Shown: positions 24,541 to 34,260, counted from the first letter of the stretch. The stretch is 64,000 nucleotides of DNA from Candidatus Hydrogenedens sp. (GCA_016125095.1 WGMK01000015.1:361001-425000), one strand, 5' to 3'. The notes: a model not told the origin generated them from the sequence alone. A program made the numbers and translations.

Positions 24541-27500
24541 ATGCCGCTATTCGGAATTAAAGGCCGCAAGATTCTGGCCACCGCGCTTGCCGTGCTCGGA
24601 TGCGTTCTGGGCGCGGGGTCGGCCCATGCCATCGATGTCGATTTCGACGCGCACATTCTCGAGGTCGATGCGTATCTGGATTCGACGGGCAGCACCGTTA
24701 ATATCAAGGGCTCGGACAACGACGCGAACGGCCTCCGCGAAGAAGACCAGCTGGGCATGCTCTCGGCAATCCTTTCCGGCGGCGATGCCGTGGCCTGTAT
24801 CAACGCCACCACGCGCAACACGATTTCCTCGGCGTATACGTACAACGTGAACAACGTCGCCGCGGAGCTGGTGGTGACGATTTCCGGCGTGGGTACGGTC
24901 AACATCATCGACCAGGTGGCTTCGACCAGCCCGGCGCTGGGCACGGCGCTGCAGGAACTGCTGGCGGGTTTCCTCGTCATCGCGGACAACAGCACCATCA
25001 CCTTCATCAATTCGCTGGCGGATCAACTGGTGGCGAACGCCCTGAAGGGCACGCCGCAGGAAAGCCAGACGACGACCGTGCAGAACCAGATCACCTTCCT
25101 CGCCACGGCTTTCCGCACGCACGGCAACGCGCCTACGGAGACTGATTTCCTCGGCCCGAACGGCAATATCGACAACGACGCCGAGACCAACCTGGAGGAA
25201 TATACCGACGGGGCGGTGCCGAAGACGCGCGAGGAATGGCTGCTGGACAATTGCATCACCCCCACGCTGCGTATTTCCAAGTTCGAAGGCGGCGGCCTGC
25301 GCATCTCCGGACTCTCGGAAACATTCGTGGCCGAGGCCGCCGGTGCTGCCGGGCCCGTGACCTATCAGTGGCGCAAGGGCACCGAGACCAGCTCGTCGGT
25401 GGTGGGCGGCTCGAGCACCTTCACGATTCCCTTCCTGACCTCGTCGAGCACGGGCACCTACTTCTGCATCCTGAGCGATGGCGTGACGACGCGCACGACC
25501 CCGCTTGCGAGCCTGAGCGTGACGACGGTACCGATTTTCTTCGCGCAGCAGCCGCAGGGCGGCACGCGCTTTCCGGGCGGCTCGTTCACGTTTACAGCGG
25601 CGGTGCAGGGCGGCGTGGGGTCGGGACCCTACAGCTACCAGTGGCAGAAGGACGGCGCAAACGTCGGCACGAATTCGCCCACGCTTTCGCTGACGAACCT
25701 GACCCAGAACGACGCCGGTAACTACCGCGTGCGGGTCACCTCCAATGGCGGGGGCGATTTGATCACCTCGAGCACGGCCCGCCTGACGATTCGTCAGTTG
25801 AACTTCAACCTGAACCAGCAGCCCGTGAGCGCGAAGAAATACGTGGGCGACACGCATGCCTTCACGGTGTCGGTATCGGGCGGCAGCGGCAATTTTTCCT
25901 ACGTGTGGCAGAAGAACGGCAGCAGCCTGGGCGCGCCGAACTCCGCCACGTTGAACCTGGGCGTCATCGACGCCATGGACGCTGGCTCGTATACCTGCGT
26001 GATTACGGACCTTTCGAGTCCCTCGAATGCGGTGACCACCGACGCGGCGACGCTGGAGGTGAAGGAGCCGGTGGTCATCACCGAGCAGCCGGTGGGCGGA
26101 CAGAAGCAGACGGGCGCGCTGCTCGAACTCTCGATCGAGGCGGAGGGCGGCTACGGGCCGCTCCGATTTCAATGGCTTTGGGAAGGCGTACCGATCCTGA
26201 ACCAGACCTCGCCGTCGTATTCGGCGGTGGCGCTGGCGGGTTTCGACGGGACGTTTCAATGCCGTGTCACCGACGATAACGGGCTGGTGGTGTTGAGCGA
26301 CGGCGCGGAGATCACCCTGGTACCCGCGATCGTCATCACGCAGCAGCCCGTAGGCGCGCGGGTGTATACCGGCACGAGCCGGACGCTGACCACCGCAGCA
26401 TCGGGCGGGCAGCCGCCGCTCTCGTACCAGTGGTACAAGGACGGCAACAGCCTTGGCGTATCGGGCATCGGGCCGAGCCTGGCGTTCGCTTCGCTTCAGG
26501 TGGCCGACAGCGGCAACTACTTCTGCCGCGTCACCGACGATTTAGACAGCGTTCGCGACAGCGAGCCGGTGCTGGTGCAGGTGGCCGACATGCCCATGAT
26601 TACGGTGCAGCCGGTGGGGGCGAACCTCATCGAGGGGGACCCGCTTCAGTTGTCTACTGCGGCTACGGGCGGCATGCCGCCGGTGACGTACAAGTGGACC
26701 CGGAACGGCTTCTCGCTGCTGAACGGCGCGCAACCGAACTTCAGCATCAATTCGGTGGTGGCGTCGGATGCGGGCACGTATCTCTGCACTATCGAGGACA
26801 ACCTGGGCACCAAGCTGACGACGAATGCGGCGATTGTGCAGGTATCCTCGCCCTTGCGGTTCCTGCAGCAGCCGGTGTCTGCGACGCGCGGCATCGGGCA
26901 GGACGTTTCGTTCTCGGTCGATGCCACGGGCGGCGTGGGTTTCTACAGTTTCGACTGGCGGAAGGATGGCGTATCCCTGGGCGCGCCGAGCAATCCGACG
27001 CTCTCCATCTCGGGCGTCATCGAGGCAGACGGCGGCGACTACACCTGCCGCGTGACCGATTCCGCGAACACGACCATTACGTCGCAAGTGGCGACGCTGA
27101 CCGTGGTACCCGCCCTGAGCGCAGTAGCGCAGCCGGTGGGCGGCGAATTCTACGTCAGCCAGCCGCTGTCGCTTACCTTCGGGGTTGCGGGCGGTCTCGG
27201 CCCGTATAGCTACCAGTGGTACAAGGGCGAATCGCCCATACCGAACGCGAACGAAGAAACGTTCAACATCGCCTCGCTTCAGCTCGCCGACACGGGGCTG
27301 TATGGCTGCATCGTGACCGATCAGCTCTCGATGCAATTGATTTCCGACATCGTGGCCGTATCGGTTACCCCGCAGATTGTGATTACCGGCAACCCGGCGG
27401 GTGGCGACAAATACACGGGGGCGTCGCAGACCTTCCGAGTGACCGCGAGCGGCGGAACCGGCATCTACGAATACTCGTGGCGCAAGAACGGCGAGGCCAT

Positions 27501-29292
27501 TCCCGGCGCGCCGGACGCCGCTACCTATGTGATACCTTCGCTCCTGCCCGACGATTCCGGCTTCTACGACTGCGTCGTGCGGGAATCCCAAGGCGGTATC
27601 GCGGCCTCGTTCACGACGCTGCTGCGGGTACGCGATCTGGTGACGCCGGTATCGCAGCCGCAGGACTCCATCGGCGTGGCGGGCTCCACGGTCACGCTCT
27701 CCTTCACCGTGCAGGGCGGATTCGAGCCGGTGCGCTACCAGTGGAACAAGGACGGCGTTCCGATTACCGGCGCGATTGGCGCTACCCTGACTCTCGAACC
27801 GCTGGCCGACGAAGACGAGGGCGACTACACCTGTGTCGCCTACGACGTGGTGACCTCGGTGATCGAATCGCAGCCGGCCACGGTGATCGTCGCGCAGCCG
27901 CTGACGATTCAGCAGCAGCCGCAGGGGGACACCCGAGGCACGGGCGCCAGCTATACCTTCTCCGTGGTCGTCACGGGGGGCATCGGCAATCTCGAGTACA
28001 CCTGGTTCAAGGATGCGGCGGCCCTGCCCGGCTTGGGCACGGCGGAGCTGGCCTTGACCGGCCTGGATAACAGCGACACCGGCATTTACTTCTGCGTCAT
28101 CGAGGACCAGAGCGGCGCCCGCGTCTTTTCGGACGAGGCCCTACTGCAGGTGTCCGATGCGCCCATCACGGTTGCGGTGCAGCCGACCTCGGCGACCCGC
28201 TATGTCGGCGAGTCGGCAACGTTCACCGTGACGGCTTCCGGGGGCGTCGGCGATCTGCTCTATCAGTGGCGGCGAAACCAGGGGCAGGGCTTCGAGAACA
28301 TTGAGGGCGCGACCGGTGCCACGCTGGTGCTCGACGACCTTGCCTTGGCGGATGCGGGCAGTTACCGCTGCGTGGTTTCGGACGAAGCGGGCCACAGCGT
28401 GCCCTCGTTCTCGGCCCTGTTGACGGTCGTACCCCGGTTGACCATCGTGAAGCAGCCCCTTTCCGCGGCGGCCTACACCGGCAGCAACGTCACGTTCTCC
28501 GTCGGGTTTACTGGCGGCATCGGCACCATTTCCTACCAGTGGTTCCGCAACAATAACTTCGTGGGAACGAACAGTTCGCAGCTCGTGCTGACCGATATCG
28601 ACGAGGGCGACGCGGGTACCTACAAGTGCCTCATTTCCGCTGAGCGCGATTCGGTACTCACGGAAGAGGTGGAACTCAAGACCGGCGCCCCGCTGACGAT
28701 CCTGTCTACCGGCCAGACCGTGACACGCTACGCCGGCGAGTCCCTCGATTTTACGGTCGAGACCACCGGCGGCGTGGGTTTCATGCAGTACCAGTGGTAC
28801 CTCGATGGCGAGCCGATCAATATCACCAAGAACTTCCGCATCGACGCGCTGACCGAGGCCGACTCGGGCCAATACACGGTGGCCGTGGCCGACGAGGTAT
28901 CGGTCATCGGCGGCGACGTGCTCTACGACCTTGACGTGCTCGCCGTGGAAGGCGAACTCGACGGCCCGATTCACAGCGCGGACCTGGATGGAAACAACCA
29001 GATCGACCTGATCGAGATGCTGCGCGTGATTCAGTTGTTCAATGCGCGCCGGTATCACTGCGACGACACCCAGGAAGACGGGTTTGCGCCGGGCACGAAT
29101 TTCGACGCGCCGCGCGACTGCCCCTTCCACAGCTCCGACTTCGATCCGCGCGACCGGGTCATCTCGCTCGGCGAATTGCTGCGCACCGTGCAGATATTCC
29201 GCGTGGGCGCCTATCGCTTCTGCCCGAGCGACGAGACCGAGGACGCGTACTGCGTGGACGATCTGGCGTTTGAAGGCGAAGGCGGCGCGTGA
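24541..29292 (+). CDS. Secreted protein with 14 tandem Ig-like domains and duplicated dockerin-like tail
   Basis: About 1583 residues. A signal peptide (first 30 residues, ending GSAHA) is followed by a 230-residue N-terminal region with calcium-loop-like DNDANGLREEDQL and DNDAETNLEEY motifs. Then come 14 Ig-like domains of about 85-90 residues, each with a Q-Q-P-x-G opening, an F/Y-x-W-x-K/R strand C (YQWYKDG and variants) and D-x-G-x-Y-x-C at strand F; the Trp and Cys recur in nearly every repeat. The last 100 residues carry two EF-hand/dockerin-like half repeats (28972-29265) shared with the FG-GAP protein. A surface adhesin or scaffold role is inferred from architecture. The frame also allows a GTG start at 24523; the ATG is preferred for the signal peptide. 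The stop overlaps queC. Confidence 0.9.
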   Translation: MPLFGIKGRKILATALAVLGCVLGAGSAHAIDVDFDAHILEVDAYLDSTGSTVNIKGSDNDANGLREEDQLGMLSAILSGGDAVACINATTRNTISSAYTYNVNNVAAELVVTISGVGTVNIIDQVASTSPALGTALQELLAGFLVIADNSTITFINSLADQLVANALKGTPQESQTTTVQNQITFLATAFRTHGNAPTETDFLGPNGNIDNDAETNLEEYTDGAVPKTREEWLLDNCITPTLRISKFEGGGLRISGLSETFVAEAAGAAGPVTYQWRKGTETSSSVVGGSSTFTIPFLTSSSTGTYFCILSDGVTTRTTPLASLSVTTVPIFFAQQPQGGTRFPGGSFTFTAAVQGGVGSGPYSYQWQKDGANVGTNSPTLSLTNLTQNDAGNYRVRVTSNGGGDLITSSTARLTIRQLNFNLNQQPVSAKKYVGDTHAFTVSVSGGSGNFSYVWQKNGSSLGAPNSATLNLGVIDAMDAGSYTCVITDLSSPSNAVTTDAATLEVKEPVVITEQPVGGQKQTGALLELSIEAEGGYGPLRFQWLWEGVPILNQTSPSYSAVALAGFDGTFQCRVTDDNGLVVLSDGAEITLVPAIVITQQPVGARVYTGTSRTLTTAASGGQPPLSYQWYKDGNSLGVSGIGPSLAFASLQVADSGNYFCRVTDDLDSVRDSEPVLVQVADMPMITVQPVGANLIEGDPLQLSTAATGGMPPVTYKWTRNGFSLLNGAQPNFSINSVVASDAGTYLCTIEDNLGTKLTTNAAIVQVSSPLRFLQQPVSATRGIGQDVSFSVDATGGVGFYSFDWRKDGVSLGAPSNPTLSISGVIEADGGDYTCRVTDSANTTITSQVATLTVVPALSAVAQPVGGEFYVSQPLSLTFGVAGGLGPYSYQWYKGESPIPNANEETFNIASLQLADTGLYGCIVTDQLSMQLISDIVAVSVTPQIVITGNPAGGDKYTGASQTFRVTASGGTGIYEYSWRKNGEAIPGAPDAATYVIPSLLPDDSGFYDCVVRESQGGIAASFTTLLRVRDLVTPVSQPQDSIGVAGSTVTLSFTVQGGFEPVRYQWNKDGVPITGAIGATLTLEPLADEDEGDYTCVAYDVVTSVIESQPATVIVAQPLTIQQQPQGDTRGTGASYTFSVVVTGGIGNLEYTWFKDAAALPGLGTAELALTGLDNSDTGIYFCVIEDQSGARVFSDEALLQVSDAPITVAVQPTSATRYVGESATFTVTASGGVGDLLYQWRRNQGQGFENIEGATGATLVLDDLALADAGSYRCVVSDEAGHSVPSFSALLTVVPRLTIVKQPLSAAAYTGSNVTFSVGFTGGIGTISYQWFRNNNFVGTNSSQLVLTDIDEGDAGTYKCLISAERDSVLTEEVELKTGAPLTILSTGQTVTRYAGESLDFTVETTGGVGFMQYQWYLDGEPINITKNFRIDALTEADSGQYTVAVADEVSVIGGDVLYDLDVLAVEGELDGPIHSADLDGNNQIDLIEMLRVIQLFNARRYHCDDTQEDGFAPGTNFDAPRDCPFHSSDFDPRDRVISLGELLRTVQIFRVGAYRFCPSDETEDAYCVDDLAFEGEGGA

Positions 29293-29999
29293 ACGGCGCG
29301 GTCGTTCTGACCAGCGGCGGGCTGGACTCGAGCGTGCTGCTGCACCAGGTAGTCCGGGAATATGGCGCAGAAAACGTGCGCGCACTCAGCTTTTTCTACG
29401 GCCAGCGCCACGCCATTGAACTCGAATGCGCCGAGGCGCAGGCCGAAGCCGCAGGCGTCGAGACGCATGTGGTGCTCGACATCGGGTTCATGGGCGCGCT
29501 GCTCGCGCCGGGCTCGACCCTGTTGGCTGCGGGCGACGCCGTGCCCGACCTGAAAGACCTGAGCGAGGCGGACCTCGCGCAGCCCCCCACCTACGTGCCC
29601 AACCGCAACATGATGCTGCTGTCGATGGCGGCGGCCTATGCCGAAGCGCAGGGCTGCAGCCGTGTGTATTACGGCGCGCAGGCGCAGGACGAATACGGCT
29701 ATTGGGATTGCACCGAGACCTTCCTGGAACGCATCAACGGGGTGCTCGCGCTCAACCGCAAGACGCCGGTGCAGGTGCTGGCGCCCCTCGTGCACCACAG
29801 CAAGGCCGACAACGTGCGGCTGGGCGTGGAGCTGGGCATCGACTTCGCGCAAACCTGGACCTGCTACCGGGGCCTCGGCAACGACACCGTCGCGGTATCG
29901 GAGCGGCGCGGCTGCGGCACGTGCCCGTCCTGCGTGGAGCGCATCCAGGCCTTTAAGGCCGTCGGGGTTACCGACCCGCTCGACCCCGCACGCAGCTGA
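29289..29999 (+). CDS. queC: 7-cyano-7-deazaguanine (preQ0) synthase QueC
   Basis: A 236-residue enzyme that converts 7-carboxy-7-deazaguanine to preQ0 using ATP and ammonia, in queuosine biosynthesis. The PP-loop SGGLDSS is at residues 9-15, and the zinc site is formed by Cys192, Cys209, Cys212 and Cys215 in the family spacing C-x16-C-x2-C-x2-C. Length is normal. It starts with GTG in a GTGA overlap with the stop of the Ig-repeat protein gene, so its translation is probably coupled to a large secreted protein with no obvious metabolic link. No other queuosine genes are in the window. It converges on the ABC permease gene with 15 bases between stops. Confidence 0.96.
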   Translation: MNGAVVLTSGGLDSSVLLHQVVREYGAENVRALSFFYGQRHAIELECAEAQAEAAGVETHVVLDIGFMGALLAPGSTLLAAGDAVPDLKDLSEADLAQPPTYVPNRNMMLLSMAAAYAEAQGCSRVYYGAQAQDEYGYWDCTETFLERINGVLALNRKTPVQVLAPLVHHSKADNVRLGVELGIDFAQTWTCYRGLGNDTVAVSERRGCGTCPSCVERIQAFKAVGVTDPLDPARS

Positions 30000-30014
30000 G
30001 GCAAGCGGTTTGCG

Positions 30015-32030
30015 CTACGCTTGGTTGCGATGCGCGCTGCGTTCGATGAGCGCCACCCCCAGCAACAGTAGCCCCAGTCCGAGCACCAGCACACTCCACG
30101 GGAAGCCGTCCGTTTCAAGAGACGCCATGTCGATGAAGGGCACCAGACCGGTGCCGATGATCAGCATCGTGCCATTGTTGAGCGCATGCAGCAGCATCGA
30201 AGGGTAGAGCGATCGGGTGCGCAGCGCCGTGTAGGTTAGTGCCAGGCCAATCAGCGTCGTGCCGAACAAGCGGTGGACGCTGAGGTGGAACGACCCGAAC
30301 AGAACCGCGACGAACACCACGAGTACAAAGGGCGGCAAGACCTTCCGCCACGCGCTTAGCAATACACCGCGAAACAGTACTTCCTCGGTGATGGCCGGGG
30401 TAATCGCCACGGTGAACATCAGCCAGGCGAGACCGTATTGGTTGTAGGAATCGCCGATGAGCCGGTTCATGTATTCCTGCAACTCGGGCGGCGCAGGCAG
30501 CACACGGTTGTGGTACACGGACGCCTGAAGCAGGAGAATGACGCCACCACTGCCGATAAGAAGCGCCCCGAGGAACGTAGTCAGGGGCGGCGTACGCAGC
30601 TGCAACGCGCTGGCCACCCGTACGCGCGACACGACCAACGCCGCCAGGGTTACCGGCAGCAGTAGGCCCCAGTGCAGCAGGAGCACCCCCGTGAGTGCGG
30701 CCCTTTCGTGCAGGAGCGGCGTTATGTAGAACATCAGCACGATGAGCGACAAGTAGAGCACGATGGCATGGCCGGGCCTCATGGTAGGGCGTATGCCCGC
30801 CTTGCGGCCGGAGAACAGCGAGGTATCGGCATCGTCCGAGGAAAGGATGACTTCTTCGCGATGGAAGAGCCAGGTGGCGAGCAGCAGGGCGGCCAGCGCC
30901 GCGGCGGCCGTGGAGGCCAGCGTAATCAGCATCGGCAGGAACTCGGCCTCGCCCGTCAGCAGGGCGCGGAAGAGCAGCACGACATTCAGGATGGGCGGAA
31001 TGGCGGTGTAGGCATTGAGCGCGACGCCGGGCAGGGCGGCCAATCCGGCGGGCAGGCTGATGACCAGCAGCACGGGGGTGACGAAGTTCTGGCCTTCCTT
31101 GAAGCTGCGCGCGAACACGGCAACCGCCATCATGATGGCGGAGATCATGACGCCAAGCGGAATCATCGCCAGCACGATGATACCCGCGCTGGCGAGGGGC
31201 AGCTGGAACTCGAAGGGCAGCGTACCGTCGAGCGCGGCGTTGGCCTGCGACATGGTGACCGCGAAGGTGCCGGCCATGCTGGCGAGGTTCAGCAGCCCTG
31301 TAATCATCGCGAGCGTGAACACCGCGAGGAATTTGCCTGCGACGATATCGAGCTTGGAAGCGGGCGTGGACAGCAGCGTTTCGAGCGTACCGCGCTCCTT
31401 CTCCCCCGCTGTGATGTCGATGGCGGGATAGACCGCGCCGAATGCGATCATCAGCACCATCAGCATGGGGAGCACCAAGCCGATGAGGTTTCCGGTGGTC
31501 TTGCCGGGCGGGGCGATATTCACGCGCGAGACTTCGAGCGGATGGATGAAGTCGTCCTCGATACCCGCGCGATCGAGGCGGTCTGATTGGAGCCGAGCCC
31601 GCAGGTTGGCGAATTCCCCCTCGAGCCGGAGCGCGGCGTCGATGGAGGCGAAGTCCGTGGTGTCGTAGAGCAGCTCGATGCCGAGCGAACCGTTGCGCTC
31701 CAGCACTTCGGGACCGCGGCCGAGCACGCGCACCGCGACATCGGCGTCGCCGTCGAGCACGGCCTCCTCCGCATCGGGCGCATCGACGATCTCGATGCGG
31801 GGCGCGTCGCCGAGCCAATCGCGCACCTCGGGCCACGGCGGCGTGATGGCAACCCGCGCCACGGCGGTATCGCGCTGGGCCTGCTGCACCAGCGCGAACT
31901 GGAGCCCGGCGATGATGAGCAACGGATAGAGGATGACCGGCAGGCCGATCATCATAAAGAGCGTGCGGCGATCGCGCAGCGTGTCGAGCAATTCCTTGCG
32001 GAAAATGACCTGTGCGATGCGCAAGTTCAT
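30015..32030 (-). CDS. ABC-2 permease (NatB-like) fused to a CPBP intramembrane protease domain
   Basis: This 671-residue membrane protein joins two domains. The first 400 residues are an ABC-2/NatB-like permease: an N-terminal helix (RKELLDTLRDRRTLFMMIGLPVILYPLL), a periplasmic loop, then five helices including AGEKERGTLETLLSTPASKLDI. The last 260 residues form a CPBP (CAAX protease / Abi) domain with the catalytic motifs EEVLFRG, FGSFHLSVHRL and LLHALNN. Such fusions are known. The pair would export an unidentified substrate, perhaps Na+ or a peptide, with the protease domain acting on it. The ATPase gene directly upstream overlaps by ATGA (32027-32030), which marks them as a transporter unit. 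Confidence 0.92.
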   Translation of the reverse strand: MNLRIAQVIFRKELLDTLRDRRTLFMMIGLPVILYPLLIIAGLQFALVQQAQRDTAVARVAITPPWPEVRDWLGDAPRIEIVDAPDAEEAVLDGDADVAVRVLGRGPEVLERNGSLGIELLYDTTDFASIDAALRLEGEFANLRARLQSDRLDRAGIEDDFIHPLEVSRVNIAPPGKTTGNLIGLVLPMLMVLMIAFGAVYPAIDITAGEKERGTLETLLSTPASKLDIVAGKFLAVFTLAMITGLLNLASMAGTFAVTMSQANAALDGTLPFEFQLPLASAGIIVLAMIPLGVMISAIMMAVAVFARSFKEGQNFVTPVLLVISLPAGLAALPGVALNAYTAIPPILNVVLLFRALLTGEAEFLPMLITLASTAAAALAALLLATWLFHREEVILSSDDADTSLFSGRKAGIRPTMRPGHAIVLYLSLIVLMFYITPLLHERAALTGVLLLHWGLLLPVTLAALVVSRVRVASALQLRTPPLTTFLGALLIGSGGVILLLQASVYHNRVLPAPPELQEYMNRLIGDSYNQYGLAWLMFTVAITPAITEEVLFRGVLLSAWRKVLPPFVLVVFVAVLFGSFHLSVHRLFGTTLIGLALTYTALRTRSLYPSMLLHALNNGTMLIIGTGLVPFIDMASLETDGFPWSVLVLGLGLLLLGVALIERSAHRNQA

Positions 32031-32773
32031 ACGCGGGCATCCGCCGCGCCGATGGTGGCCAGAAAGGCCTCGCGCAGGTTATGGGTGCCACTGGACTCGA
32101 ACAGCTCGGCCTTGGTGCCGATGGCGGCGATGCGGCCCTGGTGAATGAGGCCGACACGGTCGCACAGTTCCTCGGCCTCGGTCATGTAGTGCGTGGAAAA
32201 GATGATGGCATGGCCGCGCGCCTTGGCGTCGTGGATGAAGCCTACGATGGCTGCGCTGGAAAGAATATCGAGCCCGAGCGTGGGCTCGTCGAGGATGAGC
32301 ACGGGTGGATCGTGCAGCATGACGCGGGCGATGGATACGCGCTGCGTCTGGCCGGTGGAGAGCGTGGCGCTGCGCTGATCGAGAAAGTCCCGCATATCGA
32401 GCGCGCCTGCGAGCAGTTCGATACGGTCGGCGATATGCGCGTCGCTGAGGCTGAAGAGCCGGCCGAAATAATAGAGCAGCTCGCGCGGCGTAAGGCGGCC
32501 ATAGAGCCGCGTATTGCCGGAGAGAAACCCGATGCGGCTGCGCACGGCATCGCCGCCCTCGAGCGCCGGTTGCCCATCGATATAGACCGCGCCGCTGGTG
32601 GGGCGGATCATGGCGGCGAGCATACGGAGCAGGGTGGTTTTACCGGCGCCATTGGGCCCGAGCAGGCCAAAGACCTCGCCGGCAGGCACCTCGAACGAGA
32701 CCTCGTGGACGGCATCGAAGGGCACGCCGCCCGGACGGACGAAGCGCTTGGTCAGGCTTTCGGCACGAATCAC
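32027..32773 (-). CDS. ABC transporter ATP-binding protein (NatA-like)
   Basis: A 248-residue cytoplasmic ATPase partner of the adjacent permease. It has Walker A GPNGAGKTT, signature LSTGQTQRVSIARV, Walker B VLILDEPTLGLD and the switch His (FSTHYMTEAEELC). It is close to the NatA/drug-exporter type with a single nucleotide-binding domain. A GTG start at 32773 is chosen because a GGGAG lies about ten bases upstream and the protein then starts at the usual point for the fold (VIRAESLTKRF); the frame extends to 32860 but without homology. It overlaps the permease by ATGA. The divergent gene is glycyl-tRNA synthetase. Confidence 0.93.
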   Translation of the reverse strand: MIRAESLTKRFVRPGGVPFDAVHEVSFEVPAGEVFGLLGPNGAGKTTLLRMLAAMIRPTSGAVYIDGQPALEGGDAVRSRIGFLSGNTRLYGRLTPRELLYYFGRLFSLSDAHIADRIELLAGALDMRDFLDQRSATLSTGQTQRVSIARVMLHDPPVLILDEPTLGLDILSSAAIVGFIHDAKARGHAIIFSTHYMTEAEELCDRVGLIHQGRIAAIGTKAELFESSGTHNLREAFLATIGAADARV

Positions 32774-32843
32774 GCGGCGGCTCTCCCAGGGTCGAGTGCA
32801 TAGGGTGGCAGACCCGGCGGCGCTGTTCAACCCCGTGCAGCCA

Positions 32844-32873
32844 TTGCTTTTCCGGGCCACCGGCGTCTACAAT
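32844..32873 (+). promoter_or_regulatory. Candidate sigma-70 promoter of glyS
   Basis: TTGCTT (32844-32849) and TACAAT (32868-32873) are separated by 18 bases on the plus strand. Transcription near 32880 would give a leader of about 55 bases to the GTG at 32935. Confidence 0.5.
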
Positions 32874-32934
32874 CCTCGCTTCGCATGCGGGCCCTTTTTC
32901 GGGGAAATTCCGCCAGCCTACCGGAGAGCGAATC

Positions 32935-34248
32935 GTGGATAAGCTAGTCAGCCTGTGCAAGCGCAAGGGGTTCATCTATCAGTCGAGCGCCATCTATGGC
33001 GGCGTGAACGGCTGCTGGGATTTCGGCCCGCTGGGCGTCGAACTCAAGCGCAACATCAAGGAAGACTGGTGGTACAACTTCGTGCAGACCCGCGACGACA
33101 TGGTGGGCCTGGACACGAGTATCATCGCGCATCCGGAAGTGTGGGTGGCGAGCGGCCACGTGGAGGCCTTCCACGACATGCTGGTGGACTGCAAGGACTG
33201 TCGCAAGCGTTTCCGCGCCGACCACCTGGAAGGCACCGTGTGCCCGGAATGCGGCGGCGAGCTGACGGAGCCGAAGGCCTTCAACAGCATGCTGCGCACG
33301 CAGCTGGGCGTGAGCGAAGACACGGCGGTAAACACCTACCTGCGCCCGGAGACCTGCCAGTCCATCTTTGTGGACTTTAAGGAAGTGTACAGCAGCGTGC
33401 GCACGAAGATTCCCTTCGGCATCGCGCAGGTGGGCAAGAGCTTCCGCAATGAAGTGAACCCGCGCAACTTCATTTTCCGCAGCCGCGAATTCGAACAGAT
33501 GGAAATCGAATACTTCTGCCGCGAGGAAGACTGGGTGGAGCTTTTCGCCCAGTGGCAGAAGGATATCTGGCAGTGGTACCTGGACCTCGGGCTGATCGAG
33601 GCGAAGATGCGCTGGTACGAACACCCGGCGGAAAGCCTCGCGCACTACAGCAAACGCACCGTGGACGTGGAATACGAATTCCCCTTCGGCTGGGGCGAAT
33701 TGCAGGGTCTGGCCAACCGTGGCACCTTCGACCTGAATGCGCACACCAAGCACAGCGGCAAGGACCTGCAATACTTCGACCCGGAGAAGAATGAGCGTTT
33801 CTTCCCCACGGTTATCGAGCCGTCGGCGGGCGTGGACCGCACGACGCTGGCGGTGCTGTGCAGCGCCTATTGCGAGGAAGAGGTGCCGACCGCGAAGGAA
33901 GGCGAGACCGAGACGCGCACGGTGATGCGCTTCGCACCGAAGCTGGCGCCCATCAAGTGTGCCGTGCTGCCGCTGGTGAAGAAGGAAGGCCTGGCCGAGA
34001 TCGCCGAGGAACTCGAGCGGAAGCTGCGCAAGAAGTTTCCCACCTACTACGACCAGGCGGGGGCCATCGGCCGACGCTACCGCCGCCAGGACGAAATCGG
34101 CACGCCGTATTGCGTGTGCGTGGATTTCGACACCAAGGAAAACGGCACCGTGACCGTGCGCGACCGCGACACGATGGAGCAGGTGCGGATTCCCATGGAC
34201 GAACTGGCGGGCTATATCGGCGATCGGGTGACCTTCGAGCGTCCGTAA
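32935..34248 (+). CDS. glyS: Glycyl-tRNA synthetase, homodimeric class II type
   Basis: A 437-residue enzyme that charges tRNA-Gly. The N terminus (KRKGFIYQSSAIYGGVNGCWDFGPLG) and class II motif 2 (KSFRNEVNPRNFIFRSREFEQME) match the alpha2 GlyRS of many bacteria, archaea and eukaryotes, not the alpha2beta2 form. A zinc-binding insert with Cys86, Cys89, Cys103 and Cys106 is visible, and motif 3 is near residues 300-312 (EPSAGVDRTTLAVL). The C-terminal anticodon-binding domain is present (LPLVKKEGLAEIAEEL). GTG start with GGAG nine bases upstream. Length is slightly short of the usual 450-460 residues. It is followed after 12 bases by a methyltransferase gene. Confidence 0.96.
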   Translation: MDKLVSLCKRKGFIYQSSAIYGGVNGCWDFGPLGVELKRNIKEDWWYNFVQTRDDMVGLDTSIIAHPEVWVASGHVEAFHDMLVDCKDCRKRFRADHLEGTVCPECGGELTEPKAFNSMLRTQLGVSEDTAVNTYLRPETCQSIFVDFKEVYSSVRTKIPFGIAQVGKSFRNEVNPRNFIFRSREFEQMEIEYFCREEDWVELFAQWQKDIWQWYLDLGLIEAKMRWYEHPAESLAHYSKRTVDVEYEFPFGWGELQGLANRGTFDLNAHTKHSGKDLQYFDPEKNERFFPTVIEPSAGVDRTTLAVLCSAYCEEEVPTAKEGETETRTVMRFAPKLAPIKCAVLPLVKKEGLAEIAEELERKLRKKFPTYYDQAGAIGRRYRRQDEIGTPYCVCVDFDTKENGTVTVRDRDTMEQVRIPMDELAGYIGDRVTFERP

Positions 34249-34260
34249 GGGCTGTCCTTT

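Noticed and set aside
30115..32157. 680-residue minus-strand frame and a 304-residue plus-strand frame
   Set aside because: Both overlap the ABC permease-CPBP gene, whose frame has clear family motifs; these translations are Arg/His/Pro/Ala-rich.
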